Assembly: GCA_949592205.1 (NCBI GenBank)
Contig: CATIUR010000001.1
Span: 240,516,750-240,580,749, forward strand
Origin: Helichrysum umbraculigerum
Taxonomy: Eukaryota > Streptophyta > Magnoliopsida > Asterales > Asteraceae
Direction of reading: 5' to 3'
DNA: 64,000 bases
The notes under the pieces were generated by a model, which saw only the letters and a list, made by a program, of their open reading frames with translations, was not told the origin of the DNA and searched no databases. The first letter of the stretch is position 1. Every line of letters starts with the position of its first letter. Made by a program: the position numbers and the translations under genes. Below, in pieces: positions 36,121-47,713 of the stretch.

Positions 36121-36481
36121 TGTTGCCCAGGAATTCAATTGAACACAAAATATAAAGAATCACTCTTTATTTATCAATAACAATTTATAATACAATCACT
36201 CTGTAATGTTTACATTGTGTTGATACAATCACTGTATCATTTTTGTGTTGTGTTTTTCTGTCTATCTATTACATATATACATGATGAACCAGTGCCTTCC
36301 AACTATTGCAATGGTTCATTTTGGTAGTTATTGACGGTTGTATCCTTTCACCAAAAGATACCCCCTTTCCTTGCACCTATTCGTTGTTAACTGCTGGGTT
36401 CCTTTCCTTTTGTATCTAATGGCCTGCGGCTCCTTTCTGAATCATACCGGGCTTTGACCCGTTTGACATTATAGTCCAACA
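36121..36481 (-). repeat. 3' LTR of the small element (minus orientation)
   Basis: 361-bp direct repeat partner of 38436-38798. Confidence 0.9.
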
Positions 36482-36817
36482 TTTTCCCCCCTAATGTCAA
36501 ACGCCAAAGTCTTCATGCTTGATCCAAGTCTTCTCAACTTGTTGCACAAACTTTGTCTTCAATAAATCTTTGATGACCTCACATCATCTTCTTTCTTCAA
36601 TATAACTTGTTCCTCACGAACCTTGCTTCTCACTAACTTTGCTTCACACGAACTTTGCATCACGCAATTTTCCTTTCATAATCTATCACAGATTATTTTT
36701 ACCGTTTTGTTTCACACAACTTGGCATCACACCAATCTTCTTCAACTTGATCATATCACATGACCTTTCTTCTATAACTTGTTCCTATTCAATCTATCAT
36801 GTACAGATTGTCCTTTT

Positions 36818-36965
36818 GGTTGCCTCACACAACTTCTTTGCGGTTGCCTCACACAACTCCTTTGTCGATTGCCTCACACAACTTTTCTTTGCGGTTGCTT
36901 CACACAACTCCTTTGTCGGTTGCCTCACACAACTTTTCTTTGCTGTTGCCTCACACAACTCCTTG
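36818..36965. repeat. Tandem repeat, GGTTGCCTCACACAACT units
   Basis: Six copies with a period of about 23 to 27 bp inside the small LTR element. The overlapping short frames in all three phases are by-products of the repeat. Confidence 0.8.
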
Positions 36966-37020
36966 TCTCTCTCTATTCGATTTTTCTGAATCGAATTTGG
37001 GTTTCTCTAACCCGTTCTGA

Positions 37021-37215
37021 AGAACAATCTAATCCCGATTGGTTCTTCTCTTTCTCTTGAAAAATGATCTAATCCCGATCAATTTTCTTCTATCTCTTGA
37101 AAAACGATCTACTCCCGATCAATTTCTCCTTTCTCTTGAAAACGATCTAATCCCGATCAATTTTCCTCTTTCTCTTGAAAATGATCTACTCCCGATCAAT
37201 TTCATTCTTTCTTTT
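37021..37215. repeat. Tandem repeat, GATCTAATCCCGATCAATTT units
   Basis: Five copies of about 40 bp ending TTTCTCTTGAAAA, in the interior of the small LTR element. Confidence 0.8.
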
Positions 37216-38417
37216 TGATTAGTCACTAATCTATTCTTGTTCTTCACGAACCATCCTTCACGGCTTAACTCGGTTATTTCACACAACCTCTCTTTACACT
37301 GTTTTCACCTATTTTAATTCTCTCACAAAATTATCTTGATCCTTCACTGATTGAAACCGCATCACACGCGTTTCCTTTTAATTCATTCACTGAATTGCCT
37401 ACACCTTTTATTTTCCGCATCACACGGCTTTACTTTAATCGTATCACACGACTTTGCTTTGATCGTATCACACAACCAAGCCTTCTAACTTTCTAATTAT
37501 CTTCAATTAGGCACATTAGTAGTGCCACTTCATCATCATGTCCCGTCATATTCTTTCAATTTGGTTTTCTTCTAAAACCAATATAAATCTAATAATTCAA
37601 CTTAACCTTTTCTGTCTAACCACAACAATCCTCAAACAATTCTAACATTTTTTCCTAAACGAGAATTGTAATGGGCAAATTTTAATTTTAATTTATTCTT
37701 CTAATAAATTAAAATATATTTCTTATATATATTATATAAATATATATAAAACCTGGTGGGTTGTTTTCTTAGCCCAATTGTTTTGGCCCAAATGCCTCTA
37801 GCCCAAATCAACTTCTTCCTCTTCCTGATATCAAAAACCAGCGGGCTTTTTTCTTTTTCTTCAACCGCGCAACACAAAAAACAGAACCTCTTCAATCGAT
37901 GCCTTCTTTCAATTGATGCCTTCATCAATCTTCTTCATCACTTGCGACCGCCTGTTTCTATTTTTCCGATTAAGCGTCGACTTGACCGGCGTAACCGTCT
38001 CTCTTCTTTCTTTGTCCGATATCGAACCAGCGGCGGCTTTATTTTCTTCTTCACTTGAATCAACAAAACCTTCGGATCGTATCTCTACAATCGAGTCCTT
38101 TATACTAATCGATCAAACCCCTGTTGGTATTCTTCTTCAGTAACGATGGCCGCAGTGGTGGTTCTGTTATTGTTTTCTTTTCCGGCGACGGCGGCTATGG
38201 TGGTTCTTCTTCCTTCTCCGGCAGCGGCGCTCCTTCACACAACCGGTAAGTTAATTCTCCCTTTCTCTGATTCGATAATCACAATTGAATCATCTCTGTT
38301 AATCCTTTCCTTCGTAATCGAGTCACACGATTTTTGTTATGATTGATTCACTCAATCGTTTAAGTCTTCTGATCGTTTGTTTATCACAAACAAAAACGAT
38401 CCTCTCGGTTTCTTTAA

Positions 38418-38433
38418 TCCTTGCTCTGATACC
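38418..38433 (-). other. Primer-binding site of the small LTR element
   Basis: TGGTATCAGAGCAAGG on the minus strand, two bases inside the LTR, complementary to initiator tRNA-Met. Confidence 0.8.
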
Positions 38434-38435
38434 AC

Positions 38436-38798
38436 TGTTGCCCAGGAATTCAATTGAACACAAAATATAAAGAATCACTCTTTATTTATCAATAACAATT
38501 CACAATACAATCACTCTGTAATGTTTACATTGTGTTGATACAATCACTGTATCATTTTTGTGTTGTGTTTTTCTGTATATCTATTACATATATATACATG
38601 ATGAACCGGTGCCTTCCAACTATTGCAATGGTTCATTTTGGTAGTTATTGGCGGTTGTATCCTTTCACCAAAAGATACCCCCTTTCCTTGCACTTGTTCG
38701 TTGTTAATTGATGGGTTCCTTTCCTTTTGTATCTAATGGCCTGCGGCTCCTTTCTGAATCATACCGGGCTTTGGCTCGTTTGACATTATAGTCCAACA
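38436..38798 (-). repeat. 5' LTR of the small element (minus orientation)
   Basis: 363-bp partner of 36121-36481; the primer site adjoins it on the inside. Confidence 0.9.
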
Positions 38799-41700
38799 GG
38801 TTGTTGGCAATTTGTCCAACTCTTTAGATGCATACAAAAGAGTAACACCACCACCTGCATCGAATGAAGAAATCTAATGTGTTTCTTCTTCAGTTCTTCC
38901 GTGATTAATTCAGGACAGAAGGATTAACTACACTAATTTACCTGGTATGATCCCTTCCTCAACGGCTGCCTTTGTGGCATTTAAAGCATCTGTGACTCTA
39001 TCTTTCTTTTCACCTACTTCAGTGTCATTGGCTCCTCCAATCTGAGGAACATAAATCAAATATTTTCAGTAGTCTAAACATAAATGCAAAACTTCTGATC
39101 ACAAAAAAGTGATATAAAGTGTAACAAGGACAAACCTTTAGTACATCAACACCGCCCGAAAGTTTCGCTAACCTCTCTTGCAACTTCTCTTTATCATAAT
39201 CAGATGTGCTAGACTCGATTGCTGACTTAATCTGTCAAACAGATAACATGCAAACATCGTGTCGGTACAAATGAACCTACTTAATCTGTCAAACAGATAA
39301 CATGTAAAATCTATTGAAAAGGATAAGATTCCATTTGAAAATGTCATTAGCCGTAACACTTTCATGCAAAACAGTAACAAATGTGCGCCTGTTCACACCG
39401 GTCTTCTATGGACTTCTTGTCACCAGCACCATCAAGCACAACTGTAACATCTTTGGATACAGTGACCTACAACAAAAATTACAATAATTTAGACCCCAGC
39501 CACATAAATCAAGTGCATATATATAATTTGATGCTTTAAGTGATAAGACAACTCTTTTTACAAGAACCAAGCATTTCCATCTCCACATTGTCAAGGTTCA
39601 TACCAAGTTCTTCCGTTATAAGCTGCAGATCATATAAAAATGTACCATAGTAAAGGATCTATCAGGCAATGCACAATTATAGGTTACAATATCGACTAAT
39701 TTCCCAAAAATGGGTTGACTTTTGCATACATGTACGGATATATGATTACAAAAGTGAGTTTATGGAACAGGTCAAACACTTTGAAAGTAGCATAAAAGAG
39801 CATTGAAAAGCTTAAAACCTCCTAAATCGCTTTATTCAAATAAATTATCTCACTCTTTTGATAATATAGTTTTTGTTACCATACGAAATAAATCAGTCAC
39901 TGATAGTCTTATAGAACTCAAACATATGGACAAAGAGCATTGGTGGGAAAAACAAACCCAACCCGATATTGCTCCTTTTGACTCGTTACATCACCCACCT
40001 ATTTTTCCACCTCTACAATAACTTCATGTTAAGGCGGTTAAGGAAATATCAAGAACTCACTGGGCCTCCAGTAAGAGTGGCAAGATCTTGCAGGTTTGCT
40101 TTCCTGTTCTCACCAAAACCAGGAGCTTTTATGGCACAAACCTAATTCACACAATGGTCAGTTGCATAAACTAATAACTAATATCGTTCTAAAAATAAGA
40201 AATTCGACATTCCTAGAAACAACGAAAACCTTAATGCCAGCACGAAGCTTGTTAAGAATTAAGGTGGCCAGTGCATCACTTTCCACGTCTTCAGCAACAA
40301 TTAGAAGGGGCCTTTGTTTCTGGATAAGAATCAGAACATATCAGAAATGTAGTTACATAACTCTAATCAGCATGAAACGATTACTTTTAAGAAATTCGGG
40401 TATCTACCTTCAGTGCCAACTCTAACACTTTGATCACAGAATTAATGTTCGAAATCTTCTTCTCATGAATTAGAACAACGGGATCATCTCATTCCTGTGA
40501 ATCAGGTTTCAACAAACATTCATGTTTAAGTAGATAAATAAAATGCAAAATTAGAGAGTAATAATCACATGGACTTACACATTTCTGATTCTTTTGGTTT
40601 GTTATGAAATGTGGAGATATGTATCCCCTGTCCAACTTCATTCCCTCTACAACTTCCAGTTCATTATACAATGTCTTCCCAGCCTTCATTATATTAATAA
40701 AAACCACCCATATAAATCAAGAAAGCTCCAGCAACAAATATTGCATATACTTTAGTAATTAATCTGATTTAACTAAATTAAATTCATTATCCTGAAAGTT
40801 GAGGGTAATTAAAAGCAGCTTACTTGAATAGTGATGACACCCTCTTTCCCAACTTTCTCCATAGCCTTGGCTATCAACTCACCTATCTCACATTCTCCAT
40901 TGGCAGATATTGTTCCCACCTGTTACTTACCCATTGATCAAATATATTAAAAATTAATTAAAAAATACTTCATGCATATAGCAGTAAATTTAATATACAA
41001 ACATGTGTGATTTCCTCATAAGTGCTTATCATACGGGCCCTACTCTTTAAGTTTTTTACAACCGAATCAACAGCCGTGGAAATTCCACGGCGGAGGTCCA
41101 TTGCATTCATACCGGCTGCAACTGATTTGCACCCCTCCGAAAATATTGCACGTGTAAGGACTGTTGCATAAGTAGTACCTGAGACATTAAGAAAAGAGGA
41201 CAACCTTAATACAATTGTTACAAGATATTGATTTCAAAACTAGCAAGTAACTCACTGAGTGAAACTTACCATCACCGGCCACATCATTTGTCGCATTAGC
41301 AACCTGTTTGACAAGGCTTGCACCAACATTCTTGATTTTGTCCTTAAATTAAATGCTTTTTGCCACAGTTGCACCGTCTTTCGTTACTTTTGGTGCTCCA
41401 TAGTTTTGGTGCTCCATAGCTTTGCTCAATCACCATATTACGCCCCTATCAAGTTATTGCCAAGTACAATTTTAACATTTTTTAGGTGAGCATATTGAGA
41501 TTAGTGACCAACTACTTAACTACCATAGTCGTTATAGATGCTTTGCTTCAAACCTATTTAACCTATAATCCTAAAGAACATGTATGAACAAACCATTTAC
41601 ATGAATCAACGTCTAACGGTCCACTAAAAATCCAATTACATGTGGTTAACTATTATCAGAAGTTGCATCAATATGTGATCATCCATTTTTACCAGCGGAT

Positions 41701-42533
41701 TTCAACATTAGATTCAAGCAATATGTTTTTATGTTGGCAAAGATAAATGAGAAAGTAGGTACCTTTGGGCCCATAGTAACTCTAACGGCATCAGCAAGGT
41801 CTTCAACACCTTTAAGCATTAAAGCCCTAGCATCCACTCCAAATCTGATATCTTTTGCTGCATAGTTTCTGGCTTTCTGCTATAACCCAATCTACTTCCA
41901 ATCTGATTGGAATAAAATGCAGATAAATATGATAACACATTTACATATATGTTATTTGTACTAGAAATATATATACAGACAGAGATAGATAGAGAGTGAA
42001 TCAGTTACATGTTGGGTTCTGTTGTTTGCAATCCTGAAAATTACAAGATGAGAAGGAGATGAAATTAAGTAAGAGGTTGAACAAAAACTAAAATCTTGAA
42101 ATGATAGAGACGAGAGAAAATTACCTGAATTTGGAAGCAAGATTTAGTGCCAAACGATACATCATTATGATTACTCAACTGGAGATGGTAACAAATAAAA
42201 ATAATCTGTGGTATGTTTCTGTTGCTCTGTTGCTAATAATATACGCAATGAGGAAGATGAAGACAGAAGATTCTGGAAGAAGTGGCGAATAGGGTTTTAG
42301 CCAGCTCTTCTGGAAAAATATGACAAGAGGGTTTAAGTTTCACCCCTCTTTTTATAGGATTTATTTAAGATTTTATCTGTGGTCATGGATGATGTTTTGG
42401 GTTGGATCAATGGTTAAAAAGGGTGGCAATTTTATAATTACTTTCAAAAATAAGGGTACTAGTTAACAAAAAAAACATAACATTAATTTTCACTACACAC
42501 CCCTTCCACTATTTAGACTTTTATATTTTAACC

Positions 42534-44899
42534 TGTAACACCTGCCTAATTAGGATAATTAATTATGCCTAATTATTTGTAACTAGTTGTAATTAGTATG
42601 TAATAGGACTAATTACAGACTCTATTTGTATATATAAGGTGATTTATATATATGTGTGTACTTACGCGATTTGGATAAATCGTACAGATTAACCGGACGG
42701 AGTCCGATACATTTTACTTGGACGTTGGTGACAAAACTTACTTAAATAATGGGAACGTATTTTACTGTATAAATACATATTCGAACGGACACTATTAGAT
42801 TAGCGCGACAACATTATGAGTATTTTAGCAGAAACGTATTAAACGCGAATCAGATAATTTAAATATCTCGACAAATGTTTTTATAACTAATTTCAAGGTA
42901 TTTTTATCAAAATACCCTAGTCACGTTTTAAAAATATAACTGTTTGGTTAAATACTAAAAACGAAGGATTAAACGATTAGGACACGGAGTAAACACTGTG
43001 TTTTAGGGAGCGTTTCCCCTCCCTTGTCTCCTTGGATCAGCCAACACCACCACCTCCCCTATTCTCTCTTTCATTTTCATTTATACAAAACACACACACA
43101 CAAAAACTCTCTCCAACAAAAATCATCACAAAATTTCGGAATTACAAATCAACCCACAAAATTCATATTTTTGGATCACCATCACGAGAGGAACAAGATT
43201 TACAAAGGCACCATACTCGTTTTCTTCCCCGTTTGGTCTCGATTTGCATTTGTAAGAAAATATCTAAATCCTTAGATTTACTCATTTTGATGTATTATTT
43301 TGATGTTATAATGTTTACACAACTTAGTATTGTCTATAGGTATGAATAGAACACGATTTTACAGCCTAAAAATGTGTTAGATTTGGGTTTTGGATCGGAA
43401 AAACGCATCAGTCGCAACTTTCTGGGCTGGTGTTTATGTTTGCGACACAACGCTTGTGTCGCATGTTGTGTCGCAAGTTGTGTCGTATAAACCATATTGT
43501 GTCGTATTTTGTGTCGTACCATTATGTCGCACCGTGTGTCGTAAACTAAATACGACACAACTCTTATGTCGCTATTGATTTAGCATCGAACGCTTATGCG
43601 ACACAACCCGTGTGTCGCTAAGCTCTCGTGTCGCATTCCTATGCGACACAACGCTTGTGTCGCATACCAAATCCTTGTGTCACAAATTGTGTCGCAGAAT
43701 CAGAAATTTTGAAGGATTTTCACTATAGCAAAGTCAAAGTTACTGTAGCAAAGTCAAATTTTACTGTAGCAATGCACATTTACTGTAGCAAAGTCAACAT
43801 TTTAGAATTATTATTACAAACCGTCACCAATGGGCCAAACATGTTTTTCTAAAGACAAACGATTACGAACACTTAAACAAACATCGGGCATACTAGTTGT
43901 GTACAACTAAACGAAACGTCTTGCGGGACACATACTTACATAACCTCATATGTTTAGGCATTTAAAGGTTACGGGTTCGGAGAACCTACTTGCTTTACTT
44001 ACTACTTGCTATTTGCTACTGCTTACTACAAGACTCAGGTGAGTCTTACAGCCCTACTTTTACTGTTTTACATACGGGGTGAGATACATTGCTTAACTAT
44101 TTTCTTGAACACAAGTACGAACTGTACATTTACTATACCAAACGGAATTGCATGAGTTATTTACTACTTACAGAAGTCTCTCCATCATATATCGTTAGTT
44201 ATGGACTTAAGCGCGAACACTAGTTAATGGATCCATTAGAGAAATGACCCTCCCCGCCCGGGGTAGTAGCGCTACCACGAACCGTTCTGTATAAACGGGC
44301 GACTATTATTCGTTACTTATGCTTGCTCAGTTACGAGCATGTCACGGGAGTAAATTATTACTTACGGGTTAAGCTTCGATTATGAGCCTAATGGCAACGG
44401 TATAACTTACTCACTTACATTTGCTAGATTGCAAATACTGATTTTACATTTGCTGGTTTGCAAATACTGATTTTCGCCTACGGGCACTACTGATGAAATC
44501 TTGTGTTCAAAACTGCTATTAGTTACAAACCTGTGAGATTTACCAACATTCGTGTTGACCCTTTTAGCATGTATTCTCAGGTACACAGATGGAGTAGGAT
44601 TACTCCAGGACATAGCTAGAGTCACATGATTTCAACACAACTGCATTAACGGAGATTCTTAGCATTATCTTTTGTACATTTCGATTATGTAATAGAATCT
44701 CCCGCTATACGCGTGGACTCTAGGAAACTACATTTTTGTATACGAAAACATTAAGTTTTCAAACATTATATCTATGGAAATGTAACTAATTTACAAACGT
44801 TGCATATAGATGTCGTTTGCTTTATCTTTGCGCTGTGATATTTAATTAGTAGCACCCCAAAACTTGCTTCCGCCAAACAGTGAATTTGGGGGTGTTACA
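42534..44899 (+). mobile_element. Solo LTR related to the chromovirus LTR (family A2)
   Basis: 2366 bp; starts TGTAACACCTGCCTAATTAGG and ends GGGGGTGTTACA, alignable throughout with the LTR at 1155. The flanks TAACC and TTACC agree at four of five bases, a likely decayed target duplication. No internal region or second LTR is present. Its hairpin array uses a different motif from that of family A. Confidence 0.85.
43441..43698. repeat. Array of TGTGTCGCA hairpins in the A2 solo LTR
   Basis: About 15 copies of TGTGTCGCA or its complement. Clean hairpins are TGCGACACAA-cgc-TTGTGTCGCA at 43441-43463 and an 11-bp stem at 43641-43665 with the same 3-nt loop. It lies at the same relative place as the ACGTCGCA array of family A. 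Confidence 0.8.
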
Positions 44900-45969
44900 T
44901 TACCCTTCCACTTTATTTTCTTCCCCTCCTACCTTCTTCTTCCTCCAACCCCACCTACCACCACCCCACCACTTGCTGCCACCACCTGACTGCCGCCAGC
45001 CGTCGGATTCCGGCCGCTAGAAAAATTTTTTTTCAAAATTTTATTTTTTTTTCAAATTTTTTTTTTTTCAAAATTTTTGTAACACCCGCCAAATTAGGAC
45101 TAGCAATTAGTGCCTAATTCTTTATTAATACATGTAATTAGTTCTGTGTTAGGCTAATTGTAGTATCGAAATATATATTGATGAATATATACAATTATGC
45201 GATTTGATTAAATCGTACCTTTTTTTTATAAATCGAATGTATTTCGGTTCCATAAATACGGACGTTGGTGACACAATTTATATTTAAGTATAAAACATTA
45301 TCTGAAAACATTACTGGGTTCAAACTACTGTTTAAATTTTATTCCCAAAGTTGTCCCGCTTCGTACAATTAAAACTGACCTAATTAACAACAAAATACGC
45401 AAATTATTTAAGTCACATTTGAAATCTTTAAATTATTAGATAATTGGTAAAACAATTTAATTAAATTATTAAACAAAATTCGTAATTTAAAATGGATAAT
45501 TAACGCGTGAAATTTTCATTAAAACGTTAAACGAACGGGAAAACGAATACCTCACGGAGCGCAACGCGGGAGCTGAAAAAGGAGGAGGCTCATCAAAACC
45601 CCCTCCCTTCTCATTTCTTCCTCATTTCACCATTTTTTTCTCTCTCTCTCTCCATTTCTTTCTTTCAAATCACCATTACCACCAACATCACAAAATCGCC
45701 AATTACTACCACTAAACGACGTCGGATCACACCACATCTTTGGAGGAAAAGCACCATGACATCACGATCTATCATCCTATCTTTTCGGAATTTCATTTCG
45801 ACACCGCGTAAGTTTCCGACAAAACCCGAAACTCTCCGTTTTTACTCATTCTTACGTTTTTATGGTTTGTATCAACTTAAAATGTCCAAATATGGGTTGG
45901 GTAAAAGATTTGGACCGAACGGAAACCGGAAAACTCATTTTCGACACATTTTCCGGCCATCAGACCGTA

Positions 45970-46236
45970 ACGTCGCTTTTGGACCCAGATTTATGCGACG
46001 TCATCTTCAACGTCGCAAAACCCCTCGTGACGTCGCATGGTGCGACGTCAGTCACAAAGTCACATTAAATTGCGACGTCGCATATAGCGACATCAGCCTT
46101 AACGTCGCTAATACCTCAAAAACGTCGCACTTAGCGACGCAAGCCCTTACGTCGTATTGAATTGCGAAAGTCGCACATAGCGACGCCATGCTCAACGTCG
46201 CATTCAGGACCTGCGACGTCGCACCCAACGTCGCAC
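45970..46236. repeat. Array of ACGTCGCA hairpins in solo LTR C
   Basis: About 16 ACGTCGCA-type units. The best is TGACGTCGCA-tgg-TGCGACGTCA at 46028-46050 (10-bp stem, 3-nt loop). Others are CGTCGC-actta-GCGACG and GTCGC-acata-GCGAC. Confidence 0.75.
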
Positions 46237-47713
46237 AAACCAGAACCTCAAAAACACAGATTTTTACTAAGTGTCGAGACTCGAAATTTATCACTCGATT
46301 TTACCCAAATCCAGATCCCAGATGCGTTTTTCACCAAAGCAATATAGTAGAAATAAAAAAATTTCGAGCTGACCTGGCATCTCGACCCCAGCCAGGGGCC
46401 AGCCCCTTGGACCCCGCCAGGGGCGCTGCCCCCGGACCCCCGTACTTAGATTCTGTAAGCACATCTCTCACCAAGTGTCAAACTTGTACGACTTCAAAAC
46501 GCTATATGATACAACTTTTCAAACATAATGGAATATACTTTTCAAGTATAACACTTCGAAATCAATGTGATTACATCAAGACTATTATTACAATTAATCA
46601 CCAACGGGCCGTACACGTTTTCAAACACTTAACAAATCAACCAAATCGAAAACATTTGGACATTCTAGTTGGACGAACAACTACCAGGGTGATCTTTTGA
46701 GATACCCAAACATATTTATAATGTAACACTCCGCAAATTTATACACGATTATTAACGTTAATCACTTGCATTATTAGGCTAATTCCCTACTTGAGTGAAT
46801 TCACAACACATTTTAGAGGTAAGGCTAGCAAAGCCCAACTAGATAATACGCGTAGTATTACGTATTTGTAATTAGATGTAATTACATACGAAACGAATTG
46901 AGCAAACGCGACAAAAACATACGACTGTTGGTGAACAAAATCATTTAATAAAACGAAATATTTAAATAGCGATATTAACAATTAAATATTATGTCGATAA
47001 TATTTACGTATCATTTTATAACGTAAAACTTAAACTTGTATAATTAAAATAAAACAAAATTAAAATTTTATAACTAAATTAATTTGGTTTTATAAAAGAT
47101 CCTAATTAAAAATATAATGAAATATGGAATTAAAAATGTATTAGTTAAAATATTGTATCATTTAACGATCGAGTAAACAAACACGGGTCAAATACCGCAA
47201 GCTGGGGACAAAGTCCCTTCTCCTTTTGGAACACAAAAACCGGCCCCCCTTCCCACTTCCCTTCTTCATTTTTCATTTCCATTCTCTCTCTATAACTCTC
47301 ACTTTCTCTCAAAACTCTCTTTAAAAACCTCACACAAATCACAACAAAACTACACCAAAAACTCATCCAATCGACTAACCCATTTAGAAGAAAACGATCA
47401 CGGAGTTGAGATCTACACTTCTATCTTCTCGGATTTTTCGCGCGACAACTTTTTAATATCCCGACATTCCCGACAACTCTTAGATTTCGAAGTTTTCGTT
47501 GATACTTCGTGTTTATAATACTTAATATACCATGTATTAGTGTTACATTAACTTATTATGTCCAAAAACATCATTAAAAACGCTTTAAAAGTTGAAATTT
47601 GCATAAAAATCGCTGAACAGCCAGTTTCGCGAGCTGAGATCCAAATCTGACGAATTTCGCGAGTCGAGATTTGGACTTGCGAGTCGACTTGACTTGCGAG
47701 TCGACTTGACTTG

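Larger units (their letters stand above)
36121..38798 (-). mobile_element. Small non-autonomous LTR element inside a CPN60 exon
   Basis: LTRs at 36121-36481 and 38436-38798 (361 and 363 bp; TGTTG...CAACA) differ at about 11 bases plus a 2-bp indel, about 3 percent. A primer site TGGTATCAGAGCAAGG on the minus strand and a polypurine tract (AGGGGGGAAAA) next to 36481 give minus orientation. Target duplication is GGCTG (36116-36120) and GGTTG (38799-38803), one base mutated; restoring one copy rebuilds the chaperonin frame. The 1954-bp interior has no gag or pol, only repeats and chance frames. It is a TRIM/LARD-like element. Confidence 0.9.
35502..42165 (-). pseudogene. CPN60: Mitochondrial chaperonin CPN60 (HSP60) gene, inactivated
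   Basis: About 18 exons of a mitochondrial group I chaperonin subunit, from MMYRLALNLASKF (42165) to GGMGGMGGMDY and stop at 35502. The exons include 42125-42165, 42009-42033, one ending at the TMGPK codons near 41763, 41270-41445, 41003-41178, 40824-40919, 40579-40683, 40409-40494, 40230-40319, 40061-40141, 39554-39622, 39389-39466, 39136-39231, 38942-39041, a split exon (38799-38854 and 36068-36120), 35879-35984, 35721-35799 and 35502-35631. Damage: an in-frame TGA at 40489-40491 (KCE-stop-DDP), a 16-bp tandem duplication at 41388-41419 that shifts the frame, TAA at 41349-41351 in place of a Glu codon, poor donors after 39554 and 39389, and a 2.7-kb LTR element inside an exon. A functional copy must be elsewhere. 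Confidence 0.92.

Noticed and set aside
36639..37060. Frames over the small LTR element interior
   Set aside because: They follow tandem repeats in three phases and no retroviral motif is present.
37756..38346. Plus-strand frames with hydrophobic, Ala/Val-rich products
   Set aside because: Short, overlapping, inside a non-autonomous element, with no likeness to a known protein.
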